From assembly GCA_024232965.1 (NCBI GenBank), contig JACKQF010000019.1, forward strand, positions 1-19,357: a stretch of 19,357 nt of DNA, given 5' to 3'. The notes below the pieces were generated by a model, which saw only the letters and a list, made by a program, of their open reading frames with translations, ran no database searches and was not told the DNA's origin. This stretch comes from Verrucomicrobiaceae bacterium. Lineage in GTDB: Bacteria > Verrucomicrobiota > Verrucomicrobiia > Verrucomicrobiales > Verrucomicrobiaceae. Positions 1-8,604 of this stretch are shown piece by piece. The position numbers and the translations under genes were made by a program. The first letter of the stretch is position 1; every line of letters begins with the position of its first letter.

Positions 1-1209
1 CCCGGCGGCTGGTGGCGCGATCAGGCGCAGATGCATCTCATCGAGAGAAATCTCAGTGCCGCCATCCCCGCGCTGCGTGAGATGGCGCTGCATCATGAAA
101 ACCCGATCGCACAACTGCACGCGATCTGGACGCTCGAAGGCCTGCGCGATCCCGAGCCGCAGCACCTCACCGTGCTGCTCGACGCTCCGCAGCCGTTTCT
201 GCAAGCCGCCTCGCTTCGTGTTTTGAAGTCGCTCGGCCTGCCTGATGCAGAGTTGCACGCCCTCATCACGGCGAAATCGAACGCTGCACCTACGGAGGAA
301 GTCCGGCTGCAGATGCTGCTCACGCTCGGTGATCTCGACATCCAAGACGCGGAGCGATTCGCGTTGATCAGCCGCCTGCTGCGGCCTGTCGTCGCTGATC
401 CTCTTTTTCGAGATGCGGCCGTCAGCAGCCTGGCAGGCCGCGAGCAGGTGTTCCTTCAGGCGCTCTGGCGTGACGTTGGCACACACGCGCCCGGCATGGA
501 ATTTTTCATCGAGTCCATCGCCCTCGCTATCCTCAAGTCAAAGGATGCAGAAGCCATCGCCGCGCTGCTGACCTTGCTCGACACACCGCAGGAGGACTGG
601 CGCGAACAGGCTCTCCTCTCCGCCATCGAACTGCATCGCATGGCCCTCATCGCTGAACCCATCGCACTCCGCACCGCTCCATCTGCTGTCAAAAAGCATG
701 CCGAACTCCACTCGCTCTTTTCCTGGCCCGGACACGTGCCCAAGCCGCCGGCGAAAACCCTCGCGCGACCGCTCGACACCGAGGAGCAGACGCTTTTCAC
801 GCGTGGCCGTCAGATCTTCCTGACCTCCTGCTTCGCCTGTCATGGTGCCGATGGCAAGGGCATGAAGTTTCTCGCCCCGCCTCTGGCTGGCTCGGACTGG
901 GTCACAGGCAGTCCGCGTCGTCTCGCTCGCGTTTTGTTTCATGGTCTCACCGGCCCCATCACCGTCAGTGGCAAACGCTACGACACACCCGAAATCCAGT
1001 CCGTGATGCCTCCCCTCGCCGGCCTCAGCAACGACGACATCGCCGCCGTGCTCACCTACATCCGCCGCGCCTGGGGAAATGCAGCCGATCCTCTCACCCC
1101 CGGCAAGATCAACCGCCTCCGCATCGAGTCCCAAGGCCGCACCGTGCCCTGGACCGAGGAGGAGCTTGCTCCTTTTGCGAGCGAGCCGGATGCCAAAATC
1201 ATCCGTTAG
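1..1209 (+). CDS. HEAT-repeat c-type cytochrome, C-terminal part (5' truncated by the window edge)
   Basis: The reading frame is open from base 1 and runs in frame into the first ATG at 31, so the true start lies upstream. The first residues (PGGWWRDQAQ) resemble the segment that joins propeller to HEAT repeats in PVC-type membrane-bound dehydrogenase proteins. Counting from base 1, about residues 15-245 are helical HEAT-like repeats. A class I-like cytochrome c domain follows, with the haem motif CFACH at residues 277-281 (829-843) and a likely axial methionine in SVMPPLAG (Met 336). The protein ends at TAG 1207-1209. By family knowledge the missing N-terminal part should be a signal peptide plus a beta-propeller, and the protein should be periplasmic and transfer electrons. 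The Met-ligand domain differs from the haem domains ending the 9063 and 13993 proteins. Function and substrate are unknown. The gene converges with the 1320-2645 gene. Confidence 0.9.
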   Translation, partial: PGGWWRDQAQMHLIERNLSAAIPALREMALHHENPIAQLHAIWTLEGLRDPEPQHLTVLLDAPQPFLQAASLRVLKSLGLPDAELHALITAKSNAAPTEEVRLQMLLTLGDLDIQDAERFALISRLLRPVVADPLFRDAAVSSLAGREQVFLQALWRDVGTHAPGMEFFIESIALAILKSKDAEAIAALLTLLDTPQEDWREQALLSAIELHRMALIAEPIALRTAPSAVKKHAELHSLFSWPGHVPKPPAKTLARPLDTEEQTLFTRGRQIFLTSCFACHGADGKGMKFLAPPLAGSDWVTGSPRRLARVLFHGLTGPITVSGKRYDTPEIQSVMPPLAGLSNDDIAAVLTYIRRAWGNAADPLTPGKINRLRIESQGRTVPWTEEELAPFASEPDAKIIR

Positions 1210-1259
1210 ATTTTCCGCAGGGGCGGTCCAGGAAGCGCAGGCAGGAATGTGACGCCGCA

Positions 1260-1283
1260 GTCTCGGGGCGGCCGGGGCGAGAC
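1260..1283. repeat. Inverted repeat in GC-rich convergent intergenic gap
   Basis: The arms GTCTCG (1260-1265) and CGAGAC (1278-1283) are perfect complements around a 12-base GC-only loop. The hairpin lies between the convergent stops at 1209 and 1320. No T-run follows on either strand, so it is not a standard intrinsic terminator, although it could still stop or stabilise transcripts. The whole gap (1210-1319) is unusually rich in G and C. Confidence 0.4.
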
Positions 1284-1319
1284 GGAGCGCGAGGTGGGGC
1301 TGCACAAAAGCGGCGGCGC

Positions 1320-2645
1320 CTATCGCATCCAGCCCTCGATCTTGAAATTCCGCTCGACCAGCTTCCGCTCGGGAGCACCGGAGTCCGGGCGGAACCAGAC
1401 CTCGAACCGAGCCCCGTAGTATTGGCCCCAGTCCCCCTCGTAGATCGTGATATTGGAAGCCGAGAGGAAGCGTTCCTCCGGCACGTCCGACCAGCCGATC
1501 CACTCCATGCTTCGCTCTTCCAGCCGCCGGGCGGAAAGAGGTTGGTTTTTCGTGATTTCCCACGCTTTCAGGAAGACGACACCGGGTTCCCCGGGATTCG
1601 CCCGAATGAGGGCATCGTAGATCCCTGGTTCGGAGGACTCGTAAAGTTCAAGGGAAGGCGCAGCCTCCTTGAGAATGGCATCGGCCGGCAGCAGTTCCCT
1701 TGCACCGGACCAGGTGGGATCGTCGAGCAGGCGGCCGAATTCCTTTTCCAGTTCGGCGAACGCGGCGCGGGTGATTCTTCGCTCGCGGGCCCCACTCTGT
1801 TCGAACTGTTCGACCCACAGTGTGCCCGCCGGAAGACTCACCGAGCTCTCGAACAGGCCGTTGCCGCCCGACAGGTTGGCCTTGGCGGGAACGCCCGGGA
1901 CGAGTTGCTGGCCGGCACGACGCCACGAACCCTCCGAGAATCCGATCCGGGTGCGGGTCTGGTATTGGGGGCTGTCGGGCGGATGGAAGGAACTCTGGTA
2001 GCCGCTGCTCCTGCTCGCCCACCGCCCCTCGGTCTTCCAGCGACGAATCGCGAAACGATTCCCGTTCTCGAGACCCACCCGCCAGGCGGGGTGGGCGGCG
2101 AGATAGCGTTCTAGGAACTCCCGGTGATCTTGGTCGAGGACGGCCAACGAAGGGAGCCTGACCTCAATGGTGGGATCGTCGCCTCCGGAAACGGCGAGTG
2201 GAGCGAGGACAGCGGCCTGGAACGCGTCGGGGCCGCCATCTTCCGAGGGAGAGTCGGCCAAGGGTTCCGCCATTTCGACTCCCTCGGGCAAAACCAGATC
2301 GACGGCGAAATCGTCACCTTTGACGGCCGCGTAGGCGAACCCGATCACGCCAATGGAAACCGGGGTGCCGATGGCGAGAACGAATGCAACGAGGGCGATG
2401 AATCCCGGGGCGATTTGCTTGCGGACGAATCGGGCGATGGTCAGGCCAAACAACCAGAGCAATCCGAGCTGGTAACCGATGCCACCGACTAGGCCGATAA
2501 GGATCCAGGAGAAGGCCAGGGATATGATCGACAACGCGAGGCAGGCCAGGGCGGCAAGAAGGGGAAACCAGACGGCACGGCGATGGGGACGCGCGAAAAA
2601 GCGTCGCCATCCAGAGGGTTTGAGGGAAGGAGAATTTGTATCCAT
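1320..2645 (-). CDS. Hypothetical protein with N-terminal membrane segments
   Basis: This 441-residue protein is not recognised. The N terminus is short and basic (residues 1-23). Three hydrophobic stretches follow, at about 24-50, 53-71 and 81-107, consistent with membrane helices. From about 108 to the end the protein is soluble, acidic then mixed, with many Trp, Arg and Glu and no Cys-based or nucleotide-binding motif that I can see. The soluble part is probably a domain exposed on one side of the cytoplasmic membrane. The ATG at 2643-2645 is the first in the frame; an AAAGG lies about 13 bases before it, too far for a strong ribosome site. The gene stands alone on the minus strand, convergent with the cytochrome at 1-1209 and divergent from the one at 2921. 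The frame is continuous over 1.3 kb, longer than the competing frames here, which supports it as the coding one. Confidence 0.75.
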   Translation of the reverse strand: MDTNSPSLKPSGWRRFFARPHRRAVWFPLLAALACLALSIISLAFSWILIGLVGGIGYQLGLLWLFGLTIARFVRKQIAPGFIALVAFVLAIGTPVSIGVIGFAYAAVKGDDFAVDLVLPEGVEMAEPLADSPSEDGGPDAFQAAVLAPLAVSGGDDPTIEVRLPSLAVLDQDHREFLERYLAAHPAWRVGLENGNRFAIRRWKTEGRWASRSSGYQSSFHPPDSPQYQTRTRIGFSEGSWRRAGQQLVPGVPAKANLSGGNGLFESSVSLPAGTLWVEQFEQSGARERRITRAAFAELEKEFGRLLDDPTWSGARELLPADAILKEAAPSLELYESSEPGIYDALIRANPGEPGVVFLKAWEITKNQPLSARRLEERSMEWIGWSDVPEERFLSASNITIYEGDWGQYYGARFEVWFRPDSGAPERKLVERNFKIEGWMR

Positions 2646-2827
2646 GCTGGCGAGTAAACCTTTTGAATGTGAGGCAGGAATGAAAGGAAAGTGAAAAAAA
2701 CGTGAAATCGGTCATTTACGGAGGCAGCCCGGCCGACAGGTGGACGGAGATAGCATGAATCCCGGGAAAGTGCGTTGAAGGGAGGGGTCGGGGCCGCGGA
2801 TACGCGAAGAGACAGAGGAACGGGTTT

Positions 2828-2857
2828 ACCGCATCGCGGTGATGACTCTGTTCATCA
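2828..2857. promoter_or_regulatory. Adjacent inverted repeats upstream of the DUF1592 cytochrome gene
   Basis: Two small perfect inverted repeats share one base: ACCGC-ATC-GCGGT (2828-2840) and TGATGA-CTCTGT-TCATCA (2840-2857). They sit in the 275-base divergent gap, ending 63 bases before the ATG at 2921. The second has operator-like geometry, with 6-base half-sites and a 6-base spacer. No convincing -35/-10 pair was found, so a regulatory role is a guess from position and symmetry. Nothing else was recognised in the gap 2646-2920. Confidence 0.3.
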
Positions 2858-2920
2858 AAAATTCGCAGGCCAAAAACATTCGTTAGATTCGCCCCGTGCC
2901 GGTCATTTCTCCTCAAGCCT

Positions 2921-5563
2921 ATGCGTTTCCGATTCATTGCGTTCTTACCGTCTGCCGCACTCACTTGTCTCGCTGCCGCAGCCGACGAAGCTCCGGGCAT
3001 CGCCTTCCTCGAAAAGCACTGCGTCGAGTGCCACGACGCGGATGTCCAGAAAGGTGACCTGGATCTTACGGCGCTGAAGTTTGATCTGATGCAGCCGCTG
3101 AACTTCCTCGACTGGGCCCGCGTGCATGACCGGGTGAAGGCTGGTGAGATGCCGCCGCCTAAGAAGCCGCGTCCTGCGGCGGGTGAGTTGGAGGACTTTC
3201 TTGGCGGATTGCGCATGCAGTTGGTCGATGCGGACGCGCAGCGGCAGGCTGTGGAAGGGCGCACGGAGCTGCGACGATTGAACCGGGTGGAGTATGAAAA
3301 CTCGCTGCGCGATCTGCTGAAGCTCCCGGCTCTCGCGGTGAAGGATATTTTACCTGCTGATGGCGAGGCCTTTGGTTTTGCGAAGGCCTCTGTGGCGTTG
3401 GATTTTTCCCATGTGCAGGTGGGGCGCTTCATGGAGGCGGCGGATGTGGCGCTGCGGGCGGCGACGGCTCCGACCTTCGATCCGCCGCCTCGGGAGAAGG
3501 TGCGAGTGCTCTCGCGCGAGATGAATCTGCTTTTGGTTCAGATACAGCAGCGGAAGGCGTTGCCGTTGGTTCAGGACAAGCTGGATCCGACCTGGAAGGT
3601 GCAATCGGGAAACTTCAAGGAACGGCAGCAAGGCTGGATCTATGATCCGCCGCCGCACTTCGATGCCGTGGGAACCTTCATGAATCGAACGGAGCGGATC
3701 AATGGTCTCATGGCGCGATACTCGGGCTGGCATTACCTTCGTGTGCGGGCCTATGGCATCCGGTGGAACTTTAGCCGCGTGGAGCCAGGCACACAGCCAG
3801 AAGCGGTCTCGCTTTACACGGATGAGGAGCTGCTCGGCACTCTGGAAATCCCGGCCAATGCGCCAACGACGCGCGAGATGAAGGTGTGGTTGAATGCCGG
3901 TGATCGCATCAGCTTCAGCGTGGCCTCGGCGTGGCATCACAACTTCAACCGCATCGTGATGAGCCGGAAGACGGGGGAGTCTCGCTTCGAAGGCAATGGC
4001 GTCGGACTGGAGTGGATCGAGATGGATGGTCCCATTTATGAGCAATGGCCACCCGCAAGCCATGAGGTGCTTTTTGGTGACGCAAAAATGAGCCGCCTGC
4101 CAGACACGGAGGAAATCATCAAGGCCCGCTCCGAGCGTTTGCGCACGCAGCCACGCAAACGCCCGAATGACCTGTCCTGGACGGAAAAGCTCGTGAAGCC
4201 GCTGCCGCCGGACCCGCAGAACATTCTGAACACACGCACCTTTCCACAGGATGGCCCGCTGCCAAACATGCCGCGTGATTACACGCTCGTGGTGTCAGCA
4301 CCGGAGGATCAGGCGCGTCAATTGTTGCAACGGTTTGCGGATCGCAGTTGCCAGCAAGGTGCTGATCTCGCGCCGGCCATGGCCGCGGTGCGCTCGCAGT
4401 TGCAGCGCGGTGGCGACTTCGTGGAGGCGATGCTCGACGGATACCGTGCGCTGCTGTGTTCGCCGGACTTTTTGACCCTGCGCGAAAGTGTGGGCGTGCT
4501 GAATGATCGGGCCCTGGCAGGTCGGCTCTCTCGTTTTCTGATCAACAGCGGCCCCGATGACGAACTGCGTGCTCTGGCGGATCAAAACAAGCTGCACGAT
4601 GCCGAGACGCTGCGTCAGCAAACCGAGCGCCTGTTGAATGACCCGCGCTCCAAGCGCTTTCACGAGCACTTCCTCGACTACTGGCTCCGCCTGAAGGACA
4701 TCACCCTCACCGAGCCGGACGAGAAGCTCTACCCGGAGTTTAACCAACTGCTGCTGGAGTCGATGGTGAAGGAGACACGCGCTTACTTCGCTGAAATGCT
4801 GCAGCGTGATCTAGGTGCGCGGCATGTTGTGGCGTCCGATTTTTCCATGCTGAATCTGCCGCTGGCAAAACTCTACGGTGTGACGGGTGCTGCTGGCTAT
4901 GAGCTGGCGCCGGTGAAGCTGCCTGATGCGGCTCATCGCGGTGGATTCATCACGCAGGCCAGCGTGCTCAAGGTCACGGCCAATGGCACCACGACCTCGC
5001 CCGTGACACGCGGCACCTGGCTGCTGAAACACATTCTCGGCGCACCACCACCACCTCCGCCGCCGAGTGTTCCCGCCATCGAGCCGGACCTCAGCGGCGT
5101 GACGACTGTGCGTGAGCAACTCACCAAACATCGCGAAATGGAGAGCTGCGCCGCCTGTCACAAACTGATCGATCCACCGGGCTTTGCCTTCGAGAACTTC
5201 GATGTCATGGGCGGCTGGCGAGAGCGATACCGCGCCATCGACAAAGGCGAACCCGCAACTGGCAGCAAAGACGGCGAAGCACTCGCTTACAAAATCGCGC
5301 TGCCCGTCGAAGCCGCCTCCGAGACGAAGGACGGAGCCAAGTTTTCCAACATCGACGACTTCCGCGCTCTACTGCTGAAGGATGAAGAAGCCATCGCTCG
5401 CAACTTACTCCGTCTTCTCGTGATCTACGCCACCGGTGCCGATGTCAGTTTCGCCGACAGTGCGAAGCTCGACGACATGATGTCGCGGCTGAAAACAAAA
5501 GGCTACGGAGTGCGCTCGATGATTCACGAGATCGTGCAGAGTCCGCTGTTCCAAAACAAATGA
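2921..5563 (+). CDS. DUF1592-family planctomycete-type c cytochrome (DUF1587-DUF1595-DUF1592-DUF1588-DUF1585)
   Basis: This 880-residue exported protein has a Sec signal peptide at residues 1-21, with cleavage probably after AAA. A PSCyt1-like haem domain has CVECH at 34-38 and GEMPPPKKPRP near 75-85. The DUF1587 signature RRLNRVEYENSLRDLL is at 118-133. About residues 227-383 form a beta-rich region ending in a WPP motif. DUF1595/DUF1592 follow (LAGRLSRFLINSGPDDELRA), then DUF1588 (RGGFITQASVLKVTANGTTT), a proline run and a second haem motif CAACH at 743-747 followed by KLIDPPGFAFENFD. DUF1585 closes the protein. Length and domain order match the full-length family, so the gene looks intact. 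These proteins are predicted periplasmic dihaem cytochromes; their substrates are not established. The stop overlaps the next start (ATGA), which indicates an operon with the DUF1552 gene, its usual partner. No clear ribosome site precedes the ATG. Confidence 0.96.
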   Translation: MRFRFIAFLPSAALTCLAAAADEAPGIAFLEKHCVECHDADVQKGDLDLTALKFDLMQPLNFLDWARVHDRVKAGEMPPPKKPRPAAGELEDFLGGLRMQLVDADAQRQAVEGRTELRRLNRVEYENSLRDLLKLPALAVKDILPADGEAFGFAKASVALDFSHVQVGRFMEAADVALRAATAPTFDPPPREKVRVLSREMNLLLVQIQQRKALPLVQDKLDPTWKVQSGNFKERQQGWIYDPPPHFDAVGTFMNRTERINGLMARYSGWHYLRVRAYGIRWNFSRVEPGTQPEAVSLYTDEELLGTLEIPANAPTTREMKVWLNAGDRISFSVASAWHHNFNRIVMSRKTGESRFEGNGVGLEWIEMDGPIYEQWPPASHEVLFGDAKMSRLPDTEEIIKARSERLRTQPRKRPNDLSWTEKLVKPLPPDPQNILNTRTFPQDGPLPNMPRDYTLVVSAPEDQARQLLQRFADRSCQQGADLAPAMAAVRSQLQRGGDFVEAMLDGYRALLCSPDFLTLRESVGVLNDRALAGRLSRFLINSGPDDELRALADQNKLHDAETLRQQTERLLNDPRSKRFHEHFLDYWLRLKDITLTEPDEKLYPEFNQLLLESMVKETRAYFAEMLQRDLGARHVVASDFSMLNLPLAKLYGVTGAAGYELAPVKLPDAAHRGGFITQASVLKVTANGTTTSPVTRGTWLLKHILGAPPPPPPPSVPAIEPDLSGVTTVREQLTKHREMESCAACHKLIDPPGFAFENFDVMGGWRERYRAIDKGEPATGSKDGEALAYKIALPVEAASETKDGAKFSNIDDFRALLLKDEEAIARNLLRLLVIYATGADVSFADSAKLDDMMSRLKTKGYGVRSMIHEIVQSPLFQNK

Positions 5564-6861
5564 CCACCATGAAGCCTATCCACATTTCCACTCAACCACG
5601 GCTCTCTCGGCGTCACTTCCTGCGAGCCGCCGGCGTCAGTCTTTCCCTGCCGCTGCTCGAGGCGATGACGCCAGCGTTTGCCAAAGGCAGCGATGCGACG
5701 CCACAGCGCATGGTCGCCATCTGCACGGACCTCGGCATGATGCCGGACATGTTCTTTCCCAAGGGAGCCGGGAAGGACTACGCGCTTTCGCCGTATCTCG
5801 ATCTGCTTGCAGACCATCGCAGGGACTTCACCGTCTTCTCCGGCGTCTCGCATCCCGAGGTCGATGGTGCCCACGCCGCCGATAAGTGCTTCCTCACCGC
5901 CGCGCCGCATCCCACTCGTGGCGGCTTTCGCAACACCATCTCGCTCGATCAACTCGCCTCACAACACATCGGGCACCTCACTCGCTTTCCCAGCCTCACC
6001 CTCGTCGTCGGCCCTGGGAACACCTCCCTTTCGTGGACGTCTGATGGCGTGCAGATCCCCGGCGAGAATCGCGCCTCAAAGCTCTTCGAGCGTCTTTTTT
6101 TCCAAGGCAGCAAAACCGAGGTCGAAGCACAGATTCAGCGACTCAAAGAAGGCCGCAGCCTCATGGACGCCGTCGCCGACCGCACGCGCTCTCTGCAACG
6201 TGACCTCGGACCACGCGATAAAGAACGACTCGACCAATACTTCACCGCCGTGCGTGATTTCGAGAAGCGTCTCGCTCAATCCGAAGCGTGGGAGATGAAA
6301 CCAAAGCCCAAAGTGTCCACCAAGGCTCCTGCCGACCATTTAGAGCCCGATGCCTTGATCCCACGCACACGAGCCATGTTTGAAGTGATCCGCCTCGCCT
6401 TGGAAACCGACAGCACACGCCTCATCACCGTCCTCATCAGCCAGGGCTTCAATCCCAAGGTCGATCTACCCGGCGTCACCCTCCCGCACCATGCGCTGAC
6501 GCATCAGGGCGGCGCAGGTGACTCCCGCACCCAGCTCCGAACCATCGAGGAAGCCCAGCTCAAAGAGCTAAAAACCCTTCTCGCCGGTCTGAAAGGCGTG
6601 AAGGAGCAAAACGAAACCCTCCTCGACCGCACCATGCTCCTTTACGGAAGCAACCTTGGCAATGCCGCCACCCACGCCACCACCAACATGCCCGTGCTCC
6701 TCGCCGGCGGCGGCTTCAACCACGGCCAACACCTCGCCTTCGATACCAAGAACAACACCCCGCTCTGCAATCTCTACGTCACCATGCTCCAGCGCCTCGG
6801 CATCGAAACCGACCGCTTCGGCAGCGGCACCACCACCATGCGCGGTCTGGAGACGGCCTAG
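5560..6861 (+). CDS. DUF1552 domain protein, Tat-exported
   Basis: This 433-residue protein has an N-terminal twin-arginine signal: SRRHFLRAAG at residues 16-25, then a hydrophobic stretch ending near AFA (39-41). Export in folded form by the Tat system is therefore expected. The rest (about 47-430) matches DUF1552, with recognisable stretches such as ICTDLGMMPDMFFPKGAG, FTVFSGVSHPEVDGAH, the HHALTHQG region and LLYGSNLGNA near the C terminus. The His and Asp-rich conserved positions resemble those of the alkaline phosphatase-like DUF1501 group, but catalysis is unproven. The start overlaps the preceding stop by four bases, so translation is probably coupled. An in-frame ATG three codons later (5569) is an alternative start and keeps the Tat motif. 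DUF1552 genes normally follow DUF1592 cytochromes, so the two probably act together in the periplasm. Confidence 0.95.
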   Translation: MTTMKPIHISTQPRLSRRHFLRAAGVSLSLPLLEAMTPAFAKGSDATPQRMVAICTDLGMMPDMFFPKGAGKDYALSPYLDLLADHRRDFTVFSGVSHPEVDGAHAADKCFLTAAPHPTRGGFRNTISLDQLASQHIGHLTRFPSLTLVVGPGNTSLSWTSDGVQIPGENRASKLFERLFFQGSKTEVEAQIQRLKEGRSLMDAVADRTRSLQRDLGPRDKERLDQYFTAVRDFEKRLAQSEAWEMKPKPKVSTKAPADHLEPDALIPRTRAMFEVIRLALETDSTRLITVLISQGFNPKVDLPGVTLPHHALTHQGGAGDSRTQLRTIEEAQLKELKTLLAGLKGVKEQNETLLDRTMLLYGSNLGNAATHATTNMPVLLAGGGFNHGQHLAFDTKNNTPLCNLYVTMLQRLGIETDRFGSGTTTMRGLETA

Positions 6862-6877
6862 AGGACGATCAGGCGTC

Positions 6878-6892
6878 GGAGGAAATATGTAA
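6878..6892 (+). promoter_or_regulatory. Strong ribosome-binding site followed by a start-stop (ATG TAA)
   Basis: GGAGG (6878-6882) is followed after four bases by ATG (6887-6889) and immediately by TAA (6890-6892). It is the best Shine-Dalgarno-like site near the PQQ-like gene, but it serves no protein. It lies 53 bases before the ATG at 6945. It could be chance, or a minimal upstream start-stop element that loads ribosomes on the leader. Confidence 0.25.
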
Positions 6893-6913
6893 CCCTTTCA
6901 CGCTTGGGGGTAA

Positions 6914-6937
6914 ATACTGACGCCCTTTCGGCAGTAT
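6914..6937. promoter_or_regulatory. Inverted repeat just before the PQQ-like propeller gene
   Basis: The arms ATACTG (6914-6919) and CAGTAT (6932-6937) are perfect complements. After one A/G mismatch the stem continues with two more CG pairs around a CCCTTT loop. It ends seven bases before the ATG at 6945 and fills the place where a ribosome site would be. It may be an operator or an RNA hairpin that limits initiation. A wider pair, GGCGTC (6872-6877) with GACGCC (6919-6924), could form an alternative fold. No T-run follows, so it is not an intrinsic terminator for the upstream genes. Confidence 0.35.
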
Positions 6938-6944
6938 CCACCTG

Positions 6945-8540
6945 ATGTCCTTTCTCTTCAAAGTCCCGCTCGTTGCAGTCTCGCTGCCTGTCTGTGTTTT
7001 TTCGCAGGTGGGAAACTGGCCGCAAGCCGCGGGTCCAAACAACAACTGGGCGGTCACGACGGATCAGGCCGTGCCGCTGAAGTGGAGTGTGGAGAAGGAT
7101 GAAAATATCCGCTGGCGTCTGACTCTTCCAGAGGGCGGACAGAGCGGGATCGCGGTGTGGGAAGATCGGCTGTTTCTGACGACGATGAAGCCGATGGCGG
7201 CGGATGCGGTGGAGAAGCAGGGGACGGACATTGTGCTTTACTGCGTCAGCGCAGATGAGGGCAAGATTTTGTGGCAGCAGGAACTCACGGGCGATCCCCA
7301 GGCGAAGAGCATCTATGCCTACGGCTTCAGCGATAGCAGCAGCCCGACTCCCATCACCGACGGCAAGCACGTTTGGTTCTGCAACGCCAGCGGGCAGATG
7401 GGTTGCTGGACGGTGGATGGCGAGAAGGTCTGGACGCGAAAGTGGACGCCGACTTTGGGGCGTCCCTTCAACAAGCAATTTGAGCCGATCAAGATCGGCA
7501 ACACGCTCATCAATGTGGAACCACGCGACCCTGGCGATCCGTTGCTGCGTGAAGATGCGTGGAACTACCTGCGCGGATTCGATGCAACGACCGGCGCTTC
7601 CTTGTGGATTGCTCCGGAAGGGCTGACTCATTACAACACGCCCGTGCTCGGCGAGTTGCCGGGAGGGGGGCACGCGGTGTTGTCGGGAAGGGGAGCGCAT
7701 CATGGCACGCCGGAAGCACCTGCTGGCATGACCTTGAATCGCGTGGATGGACCGGACGCTGGCAAGGCGCTCTGGACTTGGAATGCGGAGCCCGAAGGGA
7801 AGTGTCTCGTGACGCAGTTCTGGGACAAAAAGTATTCGTATTGGCTGGATGAAACCCGCACCGACCTCGTGGTGCTCAACACGAAGGACGGCAGCGAGGC
7901 GAAACGCATCTCGTGGATCAAGGACGTGACCGTGACTTCCTATGACGCCGATACCAAAACCTTCGCCACTCGCGGCGGGGTCGATTTGAGCAAAGAAGAG
8001 CCCGCCATCACGGTCTTCCCCGCGTGGCACTCGAACATGCTGGTGCATCCGTTCGTCTATTTCGCGTGCTTCGAGTTCCACGGTAAACGGCAGGGCAAGA
8101 TGATGGACATTGGGCCGAAGCACAGCCTCGCACGGATCAATGTGGAAACGAGCAGGGTGGAGTATCTGCAACTGCAATTTCCGATTCCCACGGTCGAAGG
8201 CCAGATCGAAAAGAACGGCGAGTTGTTCTATCCGAAAATGACGATCAACAGTCGCGGCATCGATGTCGCGGAAGACAAGCGCTCCGGTCGCTCCGGCTGG
8301 TGGTGGTGTTTCAATGGCAACACGATTGCCGTGAATCAGTATCTCTATTTCACCTTCATGTGCGGCAAGGTTCAGGTGATCGACGGTCAGGCGAAGAACT
8401 TCGATCAATCCGCACTCCTTGCCTTCAACGACCTTGGCCCCTTCGGTGAAACATGGTCGTGCAACACGCCTAGCTATAGCCAAGGTCTGTTGTATCATCG
8501 CACGCTGAAGGAACTGATCTGCATTGAAACCAAACCGTGA
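6945..8540 (+). CDS. Exported PQQ-like beta-propeller repeat protein
   Basis: This 531-residue protein has a Sec signal peptide at residues 1-20, with cleavage expected after VFS. NWPQAAGPNNNW (24-35) is the entry motif common to PVC proteins annotated as BamB-like or PQQ-binding-like repeat proteins (usual form NWPQFRGPNG). Blade-like repeats follow, for example NIRWRLTLPEGGQSGIAVW and PTPITDGKHVWFCNASGQM, each pairing a 'value inside' strand with a 'D/G-x-LW' turn (ILWQQEL, VWTRKW, ALWTWN). I see no dehydrogenase active-site motif or haem motif, so it is more likely a binding or scaffold propeller than a quinoprotein enzyme. Length is normal for the group. It follows the DUF1552 gene by 83 bases on the same strand, but the gap holds an inverted repeat, so it may be a separate transcript. 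The start is chosen because it gives a complete signal peptide; no ribosome site is obvious. Confidence 0.9.
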   Translation: MSFLFKVPLVAVSLPVCVFSQVGNWPQAAGPNNNWAVTTDQAVPLKWSVEKDENIRWRLTLPEGGQSGIAVWEDRLFLTTMKPMAADAVEKQGTDIVLYCVSADEGKILWQQELTGDPQAKSIYAYGFSDSSSPTPITDGKHVWFCNASGQMGCWTVDGEKVWTRKWTPTLGRPFNKQFEPIKIGNTLINVEPRDPGDPLLREDAWNYLRGFDATTGASLWIAPEGLTHYNTPVLGELPGGGHAVLSGRGAHHGTPEAPAGMTLNRVDGPDAGKALWTWNAEPEGKCLVTQFWDKKYSYWLDETRTDLVVLNTKDGSEAKRISWIKDVTVTSYDADTKTFATRGGVDLSKEEPAITVFPAWHSNMLVHPFVYFACFEFHGKRQGKMMDIGPKHSLARINVETSRVEYLQLQFPIPTVEGQIEKNGELFYPKMTINSRGIDVAEDKRSGRSGWWWCFNGNTIAVNQYLYFTFMCGKVQVIDGQAKNFDQSALLAFNDLGPFGETWSCNTPSYSQGLLYHRTLKELICIETKP

Positions 8541-8596
8541 GCGCGGTGGTGGAGATGATTTTCGATGAGGCAAAAGTCCACAAGTGATCTACCTGT

Positions 8597-8600
8597 GGAG
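8597..8600 (+). promoter_or_regulatory. Ribosome-binding site of the thioesterase gene
   Basis: GGAG lies four bases before the ATG at 8605. It is one of the few clear Shine-Dalgarno sites in the window and favours 8605 over the in-frame GTG at 8584, which would place this site inside the coding region. Confidence 0.55.
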
Positions 8601-8604
8601 CACG

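Noticed and set aside
538..1563. Minus-strand open frame (341 codons) spanning the first gene's end and the next gene
   Set aside because: It overlaps the haem domain of the plus-strand gene and part of the 1320-2645 gene in another frame; its composition is that of a shadow.
3350..4063. Minus-strand open frame (237 codons) inside the DUF1592 gene
   Set aside because: The opposite strand encodes conserved cytochrome-family domains here; the antisense product is His and Arg-rich with no motif.
5041..5085. Proline-rich low-complexity stretch in the DUF1592 protein
   Set aside because: A proline run at this point before the second haem motif is normal for the DUF1588 region, so it is not a sign of expansion or error.
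6858..8573. Long minus-strand open frame (571 codons) opposite the PQQ-like gene
   Set aside because: It mirrors the plus-strand gene, is rich in Arg, His and Pro as antisense frames of GC-rich genes are, and has no recognisable domain.
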